In this document: piece after piece, positions 18,103 to 26,553 of the stretch | Layout: each line of letters begins with the position of its first letter | Position numbering within the stretch: position 1 is the stretch's first letter | Source: Streptomyces monomycini | GTDB lineage: Bacteria > Actinomycetota > Actinomycetes > Streptomycetales > Streptomycetaceae | Reading direction: 5' to 3' | NCBI RefSeq assembly: GCF_022271435.1 | Contig: NZ_JAFIQY010000001.1 | Span: 248,001 to 312,000, forward strand | Length of the DNA stretch: 64,000 nt | Notes under the pieces: model-generated | Databases searched by the model: none | Told to the model about the DNA's origin: nothing | Seen by the model: only the letters and a program-made list of their open reading frames with translations | Made by a program: the position numbers and the translations under genes

Positions 18103-18423
18103 ATGCGCACCCACGGCTTGCCCGCAACCATCGCGGCCGGGGTCCTCGTCAGGTTCGGGGCCGGCCCGGGAGCCGGAACCGGAATGGCGGAGGGCATCAC
18201 GGCCGGGATCGGATTCGGGCTCGCCGTGACGTCCTGGGGCTCCTTCGGCGCTGCCCGGATCTGCCTTGCGCTGCGGCGTCAGGTTCCGTGGGACCTCATG
18301 GGTTTCCTGGAGGACGCCCACCGAAGTCGAGGCGTGCTGCGGCAAGTCGGGGCGGTCTATCAATTCCGGCACATCGACCTGCAACGCCACCTGGCCCAAC
18401 AGCGATACGGAGGCGATCCCTGA
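18103..18423 (+). pseudogene. C-terminal remnant of a NACHT-type ATPase/membrane protein
   Basis: A 106-residue frame resembling only the extreme C-terminus of large streptomycete NACHT NTPases: Gly/Ala-rich transmembrane-like segments ('GIGFGLAVTSWGSFG') followed by 'WDLMGFLEDAHR' and 'GVLRQVGAVYQFRHIDLQ'. The hundreds of upstream residues (NACHT P-loop, leucine-rich part) are absent. It is therefore most likely the tail of a deleted gene, although a small expressed protein cannot be ruled out. Confidence 0.6.
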
Positions 18424-18429
18424 GCTTCA

Positions 18430-18728
18430 GTGGGTGACGTGAGGCGTTCTGACCGTTCTGCCGATCGCGGTTGGCGAGGTCGACTTGGGCGCAGCGCACT
18501 CCTGCGTACCGGGCGACCCGGCCGGCGCTGCCGTCGGCGCCGATCAGGTCCCGGCTACGGAGGGTGTCGCCGTGGTTGGTCCGTACGGTGGCGATGTGGT
18601 CCTCCTCGGCCACGGTGGTCAGCGCGGTGCTGTCGCGGACCGTCGTACCGGCGGCTGCTGCGGCCTCGGTCGGTGCCGCGTCGAGTTCGCTGCGGAGGAC
18701 CACGGGGCACCCGATCGCCTGCTTCGGC
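18430..18728 (-). pseudogene. Fragment of an FAD-dependent (geranylgeranyl-reductase-like) oxidoreductase
   Basis: On the minus strand, 'VLRSELDAAPTEAAAAAGTTVRD', 'VRTNHGDTLRSRDLIGADGS' and 'RYAGVRCAQVDL' match the middle of the geranylgeranyl reductase/FAD-binding family, where 'GADGS' is the conserved FAD contact. The N-terminal GxGxxG half and the C-terminal half are missing, and the frame is interrupted. I read it as a decayed gene fragment. Confidence 0.55.
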
Positions 18729-18733
18729 CGGGA

Positions 18734-20488
18734 CTAGCAGGTGCGTGTCCCCGCCTGGCACGGTTCGAGGATGGTGGTGGGATCGAAGAAGCGAGCCGAG
18801 GGCTTGGCTCGGACGTCGCCGGTGGTGATGTCGCGGATCACGATGCCTTCGTCCTCGGTGAAGCTGGGGTCCGCCTTGTAGCCGCCGAGGTAGATGCCCT
18901 CTTGGCCGGACCTGTTGGCGGTGACGATGTGCAGGTAGTCACCGGTACGGCTCTTCCAGAGGGCGCTGCGGACCGGGTCGCGCCAGTCGGTGTTCATCGC
19001 GACGACGTCGACTCCCATGCGGGCCAGGACGTGAGCGGTCTCGGGCGGCATCATGTCGACGTCCTGCATGAGGGCGAGGCGGGCGTAGTCGCGGTCTACG
19101 ACCAGGTAGTCGTTCGAGAGTCGGTCCTCGGGGAGTGCTTCGCCGCGCCGGTGGTGGGTGCGCCGGTAGTCGTAGGTCTGCCCCGTCGAGGCGAGGAGGG
19201 TGCTCTTGGGCACCTCGGTGCCGGTGGACGGGTAGTGGATGAGCAGGTCGGTCCGACGGCTCGTGGCGAACGACTTCAGCTCCGCGAGGCCCGCCGTGTC
19301 GGGGCCGGGGAAGTAGTTGGCCGGGAAAACGATCAGGCGCAGTTTCTTGCCGGTGGACTCGGCCCGGGACGTGGCCTTGGCCGCGGCGTCGAGGGCGGCC
19401 TGCCAGGGTGTGGTGCTGGGGCCGGGGTCGACAGCGGCGGCGGTGAAGGTGGTCGGGGCGGGCTGCTGGAACTGCTTCTGCGTATAGGGCTCCAGGGTGT
19501 CCTGGCCCAGCAGCGAGTACATCGCGGGTTTGCGCTCCACCGGGAAGGTCCGTGACCTGCGTACGGGGATCTCGCCGTAACCGATCTGATCGGACCGGCC
19601 GCTCACCTCCGCGAGGACCTTGCCGTCGTGCGTCATGATGATGCTGCGCGACCCCGTGTCGAAATCGTAGGGAAACGGCGACGGCACGGTGAAGGTGTCC
19701 TGTGTGAACACCTCGGGCTTGGTTCCCTTGGTGCCTTTCCCCCAGCGGTTCGCGACAATCATGGAGAAGTCGTTCTCGAAGGTCCGGACGCGGACGAAGT
19801 CGGTGTCGATCCCGACGTTGGCCGGCGCGATCAGGATGTCCGCTCCCTGCACGGCGGCCGCTCTGGGGAACTGCGAGTTGAACAGGTCGGAGCAGATGAC
19901 CAGCGCCATCCTGCCGTATTCGGTGTCGAAGGTCGGGATCGGGTCGAAGCTCGTGGCGTTGTACGAGGATTCGATCAGGTGGTTGCGCTTGCGGTAGACG
20001 CCGCGGGTTCTGCCGTCCGGGCCGATGAGCACGGCCGAGTTGTAGTACCGGTTCGTGTCCGGCTCGTAGACCGGCATGCCGAACGCGATGTACGCGCGGT
20101 GCCGTTCGGCGACGGCGCCGAGTGCGGTGGTCGATTTCCCGGGGACCTGCTCGGCGGCCGCGGACATCTCCGCACGGCTGAAGAAGGAGTAACCGCTGGT
20201 GGCCATCTCCGGCAGCACGATGAGCCCGGCGCCCTTGCCGGCTGCCCGGTCGGCCAGTTCGACCATCTTGGCGCGGTTGTCGTCCACCTTCCCTTCTTCC
20301 GGGGCGAAGTGAATCGTCGCGGTCTTCAGGGTTCTGGGTGCCGGGGAAGCGTCCAGCGCGGCGGCGCTCGTGGGCTCGTGGCCCGGCAGGAGGGGAATCA
20401 GCCCTGCCAGCGCAGCCGCCACCACGACCGACCGGAGCCGGCGGCGACGTAACAGCGGGATCCGTTTCAAGGGATTCTCCGATCTCAT
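18734..20488 (-). CDS. Secreted two-domain nitrilase-superfamily amidohydrolase
   Basis: 584 residues with an N-terminal signal peptide (Arg-rich start, hydrophobic core about residues 20-40, Ala-rich end). The first carbon-nitrogen hydrolase domain carries the full triad: Glu in 'LIVLPEMATSGY', Lys in 'GVYRKRNHL' and Cys in 'LVICSDLFNSQ'. A second, degenerate nitrilase-like domain occupies about residues 350-570. Such enzymes cleave or condense amides outside the membrane. ATG 20488 overlaps the upstream cobB-like stop in an ATGA, so the two are co-translated. The physiological substrate is not evident; the pairing with a cobyrinate amidase is odd. Confidence 0.75.
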   Translation of the reverse strand: MRSENPLKRIPLLRRRRLRSVVVAAALAGLIPLLPGHEPTSAAALDASPAPRTLKTATIHFAPEEGKVDDNRAKMVELADRAAGKGAGLIVLPEMATSGYSFFSRAEMSAAAEQVPGKSTTALGAVAERHRAYIAFGMPVYEPDTNRYYNSAVLIGPDGRTRGVYRKRNHLIESSYNATSFDPIPTFDTEYGRMALVICSDLFNSQFPRAAAVQGADILIAPANVGIDTDFVRVRTFENDFSMIVANRWGKGTKGTKPEVFTQDTFTVPSPFPYDFDTGSRSIIMTHDGKVLAEVSGRSDQIGYGEIPVRRSRTFPVERKPAMYSLLGQDTLEPYTQKQFQQPAPTTFTAAAVDPGPSTTPWQAALDAAAKATSRAESTGKKLRLIVFPANYFPGPDTAGLAELKSFATSRRTDLLIHYPSTGTEVPKSTLLASTGQTYDYRRTHHRRGEALPEDRLSNDYLVVDRDYARLALMQDVDMMPPETAHVLARMGVDVVAMNTDWRDPVRSALWKSRTGDYLHIVTANRSGQEGIYLGGYKADPSFTEDEGIVIRDITTGDVRAKPSARFFDPTTILEPCQAGTRTC

Positions 20489-21915
20489 ACGGCGGGCACC
20501 TTCTTCGAGTACCTCAGCGCAGCGCTCAGGAAATGGCGCGGGATCTCCGGATGCAGGCTGAAATGGAGATGAATGTAGCTGGCCGCTACGTTGTCGAGGA
20601 GGAACCCGGCGCGGCGGCGTTCACCCGTGCTCGTGGTCACCTCGTACAGATTCGGTTCGATCTCGGCAGTGGTGATACGGGACTGGTGGAACTCCTGGCC
20701 ACGGGCTCGTTGCCCCGCCTCGCCGAGCGGGGACGGCGCCTGGGTGCGCACCTCGACGTAATGGATGGAGAGGTATTGCCGGTCCATCACCACATCGATC
20801 GGGAGGATACCGGTCATGGGCGCGCGCTGACCGTCGAAGTCGGTCAGCGACCGGGCGAGGTACATCATCCCGCCGCACTCCGCGTAGACCGGCATCCCGT
20901 GCCCGGCCCGCGCCCTCAGCTCGTTTGCCAAGGAGCGGTTGCCGGCCAGTTCGGCGGTGAAACTCTCCGGGTAGCCGCCGCCGAGATACACCGCGTCGGT
21001 GTCGTCCGGCAGCCGGGGATCGACGGTCGGCCGGAACGGCACCAACGTGAACCCGGCGTCCTCCAACGCGTGCAGGTTCTCCTCGTAGTAGAAACAGAAC
21101 GCGGCGTCGCGGGCCACCGCCAGACGCGCACGGGGCATACCGGGGCCGGTCCCGCGTGCCGGACGGTCCGCGGATGTCCCGGCGGGCCCGGGCAGCGCGG
21201 TACGCGTGGCCGCCAACAGCCCGTCCACGTCCACCGAGCGTCCGGAAGCGACCTGCGCGCGGGCGCGTTCCGCGGCGCCGGTCGGGTTCTCCTCGACGGT
21301 GGTCAGCCCGAGATGCCGCTCGTCGACCCGCAGGTGCTCGCTGCGCTCGACCCAGCCGGCCACGAGCTCCCGCAGGTGGCCGGGGAGCGCGCTGAGCACC
21401 ATCTCGGCGTGGGTGCGGCTGCCGACCCGGTTCAGGACGCAGGCCGCGATCCGGACCTCGGGGTCGAAGGCCAGCAGGCCGCCGAGGACGGCTCCGGACG
21501 TGCGCGTCATCCCCCACACGTCCATGACGACCACCACGGGCAGGCCGAGGAGTTTGGCGATGTGCGCCGCGCTTCCCTTCTCCGTCCCGTTCTCCCCGTC
21601 GTACAGCCCGCCCATGGCCTCGATCACGCACACGTCCGCCTCGGCGGACCAGCGGTCGAAGGAGCGGCGCACGCCTTCGGCCCCCGTCATCCACAGATCC
21701 AGGTTGATCGACGGCCGCCCGGTGATCTCCCGGTGGTATCCGGGGTCGATGAAGTCAGGGCCGATCTTGAAGGCCTGTACCCTCAGGCCGCGTTCCCGCA
21801 AGAGGCGCAGCAGAATGGCGGTGACGGTCGTCTTGCCGGCGCTGCTGTGCGTCGCGGCGACAACGAATGCGGGCCGCGACCGCGGTGCGGGGTCGGTGCT
21901 GGCCGTGTTCTTCAC
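20485..21915 (-). CDS. cobB: Cobyrinic acid a,c-diamide synthase family (CobB/CbiA)
   Basis: 476 residues. The N-terminal P-loop-like 'ATHSSAGKTTVTAILLRLL' and 'FKIGPDFIDPGYH' form the ATP-dependent amidoligase half. The C-terminal class-I-type glutaminase half has 'AVYLGGGYPE' and the nucleophile Cys in 'VYAECGGMMYL'. The family amidates cobyrinate or hydrogenobyrinate carboxyls during cobalamin synthesis. No other corrin gene lies next to it, so it is an orphan or a relative with another substrate. GTG 21915 is preceded by GGAGGGG about six bases upstream; the open frame extends further but without a ribosome site. It is followed immediately by the nitrilase-like gene. Confidence 0.85.
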   Translation of the reverse strand: MKNTASTDPAPRSRPAFVVAATHSSAGKTTVTAILLRLLRERGLRVQAFKIGPDFIDPGYHREITGRPSINLDLWMTGAEGVRRSFDRWSAEADVCVIEAMGGLYDGENGTEKGSAAHIAKLLGLPVVVVMDVWGMTRTSGAVLGGLLAFDPEVRIAACVLNRVGSRTHAEMVLSALPGHLRELVAGWVERSEHLRVDERHLGLTTVEENPTGAAERARAQVASGRSVDVDGLLAATRTALPGPAGTSADRPARGTGPGMPRARLAVARDAAFCFYYEENLHALEDAGFTLVPFRPTVDPRLPDDTDAVYLGGGYPESFTAELAGNRSLANELRARAGHGMPVYAECGGMMYLARSLTDFDGQRAPMTGILPIDVVMDRQYLSIHYVEVRTQAPSPLGEAGQRARGQEFHQSRITTAEIEPNLYEVTTSTGERRRAGFLLDNVAASYIHLHFSLHPEIPRHFLSAALRYSKKVPAV

Positions 21916-22114
21916 TGCTGCCCCTCCAGAACGAGCCGGATCTTCCGTGCAGTGACGCAGAGTACCGCCAGGCTTCGGGCGGGGACGGGCGGAAGCGGCA
22001 CAGGCCGGCGGTGTCCGGTACGGACATGCCGGCGGCTGCATACACTCCCTTGCGACACCCACCCGAAGGCCCTCGGGCCGCAGCGGTCCGTACCAGGCAG
22101 ACGAGGGACACCCG

Positions 22115-22816
22115 GTGACACGCAGCGTCAGACCCATCAGCCACGGCCTGGCCGTGGTGGCCACCGCGGGGACTCTCGCGCTGGCTTCCGCGGCCCCCGC
22201 CCACGCCGCCGACTACCGCTACTGGTCGCTGCGGCACGGGGACGACGGTGCCTGGCACACCACGGCCGAAGGCCCGGGTACCTACCGTCCGGCCGACGGC
22301 GCTGTGGAAGGGCTGCGCTTCGCCGTCTTCCACGAGGACACGAAGGGGTCCGTCGTCCCCCGTGCTCCCGCCGACTTCCCGGCGATATGCGCTGCCACCC
22401 CGGCGAAGACGGGCACCAAGCGGGTCGCCTTGGTCGTGGACTTCGGAACAGCAGAGGATGCCCCGTCCGGGGAGCGGCCGCCGGCGGTACGCACGCTCTG
22501 CGTGCAGTTGCCGCCGGATGCCACCACCGCGGAGGCGCTGGCCAAGGCCGCGCCACCCCTGCGGTACGGGTCCTCGGGGCTGCTGTGCGCCATCGCGGGC
22601 TACCCGCGGCGCGGCTGCGGGGAAGCGGTGGCCGACAGTTCCCCTCGCGCGAGCAGCGGCGACAGCCCTGGCAGTGGCAGCCCCGGCAGCGACAGTGGCA
22701 GTGGCAGTGGTTCGGGCGGCGGGCCGTCCGTGGGGCTGCTGTTCGGTGGTGGCATCGTCGTTGCCCTGGTCGGCGCGGCCGTATGGCAGGTCCGGCGCCG
22801 CCGCGACGCATCGTGA
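22115..22816 (+). CDS. Secreted SCO2322-like protein with C-terminal membrane anchor
   Basis: 233 residues. An N-terminal signal peptide ('VVATAGTLALASAAPAHAA') is followed by 'DYRYWSLRHGDDGAW', a compact Cys-containing domain, a long Ser/Gly linker (about residues 175-203) and a C-terminal transmembrane helix with an 'RRRR'-type cytoplasmic tail. This matches my memory of the SCO2322 family, found beside ECF-type vitamin/cobalt transporters. No transporter is adjacent here, but the divergent cobB homologue 200 bases away keeps a cobalamin theme. Start is GTG 22115. The specific function is unknown. Confidence 0.6.
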   Translation: MTRSVRPISHGLAVVATAGTLALASAAPAHAADYRYWSLRHGDDGAWHTTAEGPGTYRPADGAVEGLRFAVFHEDTKGSVVPRAPADFPAICAATPAKTGTKRVALVVDFGTAEDAPSGERPPAVRTLCVQLPPDATTAEALAKAAPPLRYGSSGLLCAIAGYPRRGCGEAVADSSPRASSGDSPGSGSPGSDSGSGSGSGGGPSVGLLFGGGIVVALVGAAVWQVRRRRDAS

Positions 22817-23145
22817 ACGCACCACGGCCGGCCGGCAGCACCGTGGTCCGTACGAGGCGGGCGCGCATGCCCGGCCTCAAGGCAAGGGTGCCGGCGATCC
22901 GAGCACGGGACCGGTCGGTACGGCGAGGGACACCGCCGTGTCCGGGTGACTGGCGGGGCGACAAGAACGTGCAGGTGAAGGTGGTGTGGCTCGAACTGCA
23001 TGGCGGTGCAGGGAGGGAATGAGCCGATGAGCGGTGGGTGGCGTGACACGGCCGTGAGGGGCTGGCAGGGTGCTGGGGACGAGCTCGAACAGCCGCCGGC
23101 CGGCAGGCGTCAACCAGACCCATCGACTGCAAGAGGGTGTGGAAC
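22817..23145. other. Intergenic, no supported gene
   Basis: About 330 bases. Open frames on both strands lack ribosome sites and family resemblance. The stretch probably holds the promoter of the hemopexin-repeat gene; the only strong signal is its ribosome site at 23131-23137. Confidence 0.4.
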
Positions 23146-23817
23146 GTGGCAGAGCAGACCGCTGCACCGGGTTCCTTCTACCGGCGCATCGACGCCGTCG
23201 TGAGGGCCAAGGGCAACGACCCGATCACGTGGGTCCTCAAGGACAACTCCTACGTGCGCTACGACATGAGGGAGAACCACGGCTTCGACGGGTACCCCAA
23301 GCTCATCGAAGGCAACTGGCCGGGCCTGGTGGACAGCTTCGGGCGCCGGATCGACGCCGCGCTCAACCGCCGGGACCAGCCGAACGTCGTGTACCTCTTC
23401 AAGGACAGCCAGTACGTCCGCTACGACCTGGACTCCGACAAGGTCGAGCCGGGCTACCCGCTCAGCATCGCGGAGGGGTGGAAGGGGCTGCCGCCGGACT
23501 TCCAGCTCGGCATCGACGCGGCCGTCAACCACCAGAGCAGCCCGAACGTCAGCTGGTTCTTCAAGGACGACCTGTACATCCGCTACGACGTCGTGAACGA
23601 CAAGCTGCTGGGCGGCCCGACACCCATCCTGCGCGGCTGGCGCGGGCTGCCGGAGAACTTCCAGCGGGGCATCGACGCGGCTGTCAACTCCGTGCTCGAC
23701 ACGGACAAGGTGTACCTGTTCAAGGACGACCAGTACGTCCGCTACGACCTCGTCAGCGACAGGACCGACAGCGGCTACCCGCTGCCGGTCGAGGGGAACT
23801 GGAACTTCTTCGCGTGA
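23146..23817 (+). CDS. Hemopexin-repeat protein
   Basis: About 223 residues made of four hemopexin-like beta-blade repeats. Each has 'RIDAAV/GIDAAV', a 'YLFKDxxYVRYD' strand, and 'GYPLxI.EGWxGLP' spacing, near residues 12-60, 61-112, 113-165 and 166-222. Together they would form one four-bladed propeller. There is no signal peptide, so the protein appears cytosolic. Hemopexin folds bind haem, metals or polyamines, and in bacteria some are insecticidal or spore-associated. GTG 23146 is preferred for AAGAGGG at 23131-23137; GTG 23137 overlaps that site. A strong hairpin follows the gene. Confidence 0.8.
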   Translation: MAEQTAAPGSFYRRIDAVVRAKGNDPITWVLKDNSYVRYDMRENHGFDGYPKLIEGNWPGLVDSFGRRIDAALNRRDQPNVVYLFKDSQYVRYDLDSDKVEPGYPLSIAEGWKGLPPDFQLGIDAAVNHQSSPNVSWFFKDDLYIRYDVVNDKLLGGPTPILRGWRGLPENFQRGIDAAVNSVLDTDKVYLFKDDQYVRYDLVSDRTDSGYPLPVEGNWNFFA

Positions 23818-23845
23818 ACCTCGCTGCCTGAAGCCCGCGGCGGCT

Positions 23846-23880
23846 CGGCGTCCCGTCCGGCTGATACGGACGGGACGCCG
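23846..23880. terminator. Bidirectional terminator hairpin
   Basis: A perfect 14-bp stem (23846-23859 with 23867-23880) and a 7-base loop lie between two convergent genes, the hemopexin-repeat protein and the DUF4394 protein. There is no U-tract, as is usual in Streptomyces. Confidence 0.85.
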
Positions 23881-23900
23881 ATGCGGACCGCCTGGCGGGG

Positions 23901-24773
23901 TCAGGTGCCGGTGAGAGAGACGGCCAGGTCCGTGATGTTCAGCGGGAACTGCCTGATGGGAGTGGCCTGGCCGGTGAGGACGTTGACGCTGTAGAGCGAC
24001 GGGTTGCCCGCGCCGTTCGGAGTGAGGGAGGCGAAGGCGGCGTTGTCGACCGTCTGCCCGTCGGACAGCGTGCTGTAGATGTCCAGGCCGGCGTTGAGCC
24101 CGGCGTTGACGCCGAGTTTGCCGGTCGGGGCGAGCGTCCCCTGGTTGGCCGGGGACTGGAGGACGACCTGGTCGTTGGTCGTGTCGACGTCGGCCAGGGC
24201 GGTCGCCGTGGCCGCGCTGCGGTCGTTGTTCGTGTACGCGGCGGCGGTGATGCCCTTGGCCGTGCCCTCCTCCCCCGGGAAGGTGAGGTTCTGGTCCTGG
24301 ACGGTCGTGTGGTTGTTGAGGTTGTGCCGCAGGTTCTGCCCGTTGTCGCTGATCACACGGAGCCGGTCGGCCGCCGGGTTGAAGTCGACGCCGAACGCCG
24401 TGCCGCGCAAGTCGTACTGGAGCTGGGACACCTTGGTGACCAGGACGTCCTCGTCGCCCGTCGGAATCTTGATCGTGTAGATGCCGCCCTTGTTGCCGAC
24501 CCCGTACAGCAGGCCGTCCTGCACCCGGAAGTCGATGCCGACCAGGCTCGTGTCGCCGACGAGGCCCTCGACGGCCCGGACCCAGTCGAGGACCTGCGGC
24601 CGGTCGGTCTTGAACGCGGCCATCAGGGTGCCGTCGCCGGTGATGCCGTACGCACGCAGGCTGGGGACGGCGGGCGCCGCCGTACCGGTGCCCGCCATGC
24701 CGAGCATGAGCGTTGCCGATGTGCCCACGGCAACCATGGTCGCCACTATTTTTTTGCGCGTGCCTGCTTTCAT
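23901..24773 (-). CDS. Secreted DUF4394 protein
   Basis: 290 residues with a clear signal peptide (positively charged start 'KAGTRKK', hydrophobic core 'VATMVAVGTSATLMLGMAG'). The mature part shows the DUF4394 pattern: 'LRAYGITGDGTLMAAF', 'LVGIDFRVQDGLLYGVG', 'TAFGVDFNPAADRLRVISD' and 'GQNLRHNLNN'. It is predicted to be a beta-propeller-like extracellular domain of unknown function. ATG 24773 has GGAGGGA eight bases upstream. Confidence 0.85.
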   Translation of the reverse strand: MKAGTRKKIVATMVAVGTSATLMLGMAGTGTAAPAVPSLRAYGITGDGTLMAAFKTDRPQVLDWVRAVEGLVGDTSLVGIDFRVQDGLLYGVGNKGGIYTIKIPTGDEDVLVTKVSQLQYDLRGTAFGVDFNPAADRLRVISDNGQNLRHNLNNHTTVQDQNLTFPGEEGTAKGITAAAYTNNDRSAATATALADVDTTNDQVVLQSPANQGTLAPTGKLGVNAGLNAGLDIYSTLSDGQTVDNAAFASLTPNGAGNPSLYSVNVLTGQATPIRQFPLNITDLAVSLTGT

Positions 24774-25107
24774 CGGAGCATCCCTCCAGATTGAGCGAGC
24801 GTCATGGTGTGGCGCCGGCTGGGAATTCTCGTGCGCCCGCCCGTACTCCCGTACTGACGACCGGAATCATTCCTGGGCCGCGCCCAGAAATGACTGTCGC
24901 GGTGTTCCCCCACGGGCGTACATGCGGTTCTCATTAAGACTGCTTCACGGCCCCTCCACAAGCGGAAGAGCTGATGAGAACGCTCAGGTCCGGGAATTTT
25001 GCGCGCTGTGACAAAGGTCCGGTCGCGTACTCGCCGCCGTTTTGCGCGCAGTGCTGAACACCGTCCGGATCCCGACTGTCGGCCGGTTCGTCCGGAAGGG
25101 CATGCTC

Positions 25108-26358
25108 GTGTCCGTGGGGAGCCTCTTCGTCGAACTCGCCCGGCAGGCGTCGGCCAACGCCCGCCGGGAGGTCGAGGCGTACACGCGCGAGATCCCGGAG
25201 TTCGGGTTCCTGGAGAAGGACTCCCGGGCCCGGGCCCGGACGCTGGAGCACGCGCTGTGGCTCCGGCGTCGCACCGTCGAACTGTCGCCGGACAACCGCG
25301 AGTTGACCGAAGCCGACCTCGGCTACATCGCGTCGATGGGGGAGCTGCGGGCCGAGGCGGGGATGTCGCTCGACGCACGGCAGCGGGTCCTGGGGCTGCA
25401 CGCCGCGCTCATGCTGCGCGAGGTCAACGAGGTGACCGAGGCCCAGCGTGGCGGCGGTGTCGAGGAAATCATGCGCATGATGACCTGGTTCGCCCCACAG
25501 GGCGACCGCGGTATCGGCGCCTACTGCCAGGGATTCGTACGGGTACTGCGCCGCCGGAGGCAGTACGTCGAACAAGTCGCCTTGCTGACCCGGTCCCTGC
25601 TGAACGGAGATCCCATAGCGGCGGAACTCGCCTCGGCCGTCGGTATGGAGCTGCCTGACTGCTGGGTGGTGACGGTGTTCCGTATGCCGGTCCGCCCCGC
25701 CGCAGATCGTTTTCTGAAAAACGATATCGAGACATTGGTGAAGAGCCACCGGACGCCTGTCATGTGGGGCCGGGAATACAGCGACGGAAGCGGTGAGCTG
25801 ATCGCTCTGGTCCCCTTGATTTCCGGCACGGCGGGAGCCGGATCCGCAGCGCCGCACGCTTATTCCGACCTTCTGCCCGAGCTCACCCCCGACTCCCTGT
25901 CCGAGCTCGTACAGGACTTCGCCCTGGCCCTCGGCCGGCCCTGCGCCGTCGGCACCGCCACCGCACCGCCGCCCGGACTGGCCGACGCCCTCGACCGGGC
26001 CCGCCGGATCAGCCGGGCGGCCCCGCTGCGCCGGGCATCCGCCCGGCTCCGGCCGCACACCCTGGCCGACGTGTTCATCGAACTCACCGTCGTGGACGTG
26101 CCGTTCGTCGACGCCTGGCTGCGCGACGTGGCCCGCCAACTGGATTCCGGCCCGGACCTGCTCGTCACCCTCGACGCGTACTACCGCCACGACATGCACC
26201 GCGGCGCCACGGCGACCGCCCTCAACATCCACGCCCGCACCCTGGACTACCGCCTCCGCCGGGTACGGGAACTCACCGGCATCGACCCCGGCTCGACACG
26301 CGGCGTACGCACACTCAGCGCGGTCGTGACCAGGCGCCTGTCCGGAGCGTGGCGCTGA
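25108..26358 (+). CDS. PucR/CdaR-type transcriptional regulator
   Basis: About 416 residues. The N-terminal all-helical region and a central GGDEF-like PucR middle domain are followed by the C-terminal PucR helix-turn-helix 'LLVTLDAYYRHDMHRGATATALNIHARTLDYRLRRV' region (about residues 350-395). Such proteins activate neighbouring catabolic or developmental genes in response to metabolites. The next gene, a carotenoid oxygenase 195 bases downstream on the same strand, is the obvious candidate target. The start is ambiguous. GTG 25108 lies seven bases after GGAAGGG. ATG 25102 and TTG 25042 are other options. Confidence 0.75.
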   Translation: MSVGSLFVELARQASANARREVEAYTREIPEFGFLEKDSRARARTLEHALWLRRRTVELSPDNRELTEADLGYIASMGELRAEAGMSLDARQRVLGLHAALMLREVNEVTEAQRGGGVEEIMRMMTWFAPQGDRGIGAYCQGFVRVLRRRRQYVEQVALLTRSLLNGDPIAAELASAVGMELPDCWVVTVFRMPVRPAADRFLKNDIETLVKSHRTPVMWGREYSDGSGELIALVPLISGTAGAGSAAPHAYSDLLPELTPDSLSELVQDFALALGRPCAVGTATAPPPGLADALDRARRISRAAPLRRASARLRPHTLADVFIELTVVDVPFVDAWLRDVARQLDSGPDLLVTLDAYYRHDMHRGATATALNIHARTLDYRLRRVRELTGIDPGSTRGVRTLSAVVTRRLSGAWR

Positions 26359-26553
26359 GCCCGTCGGGGTCCGTACGGATCTGTGGGGCCCGTCGGGCGC
26401 GCCGGGGCCAGGGTGGCCGCCGTAGCTGTAACTGCTCCGGATGAACCACTTCGCGAGGACGGCGGCGGCTGACGCGCGCGAAAAGAACAAGACTGCCGTC
26501 GGCATGCCGACTGCGGGACCCTGGCTGCCACACCCCACGGCAGGAGACCGCAG

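Noticed and set aside
21916..22114. Possible cobalamin riboswitch between cobB and the SCO2322-like gene
   Set aside because: I searched both strands for a B12-box-like core and the expected conserved stems and found only a weak CAGGCAGAC resemblance in the wrong arrangement.
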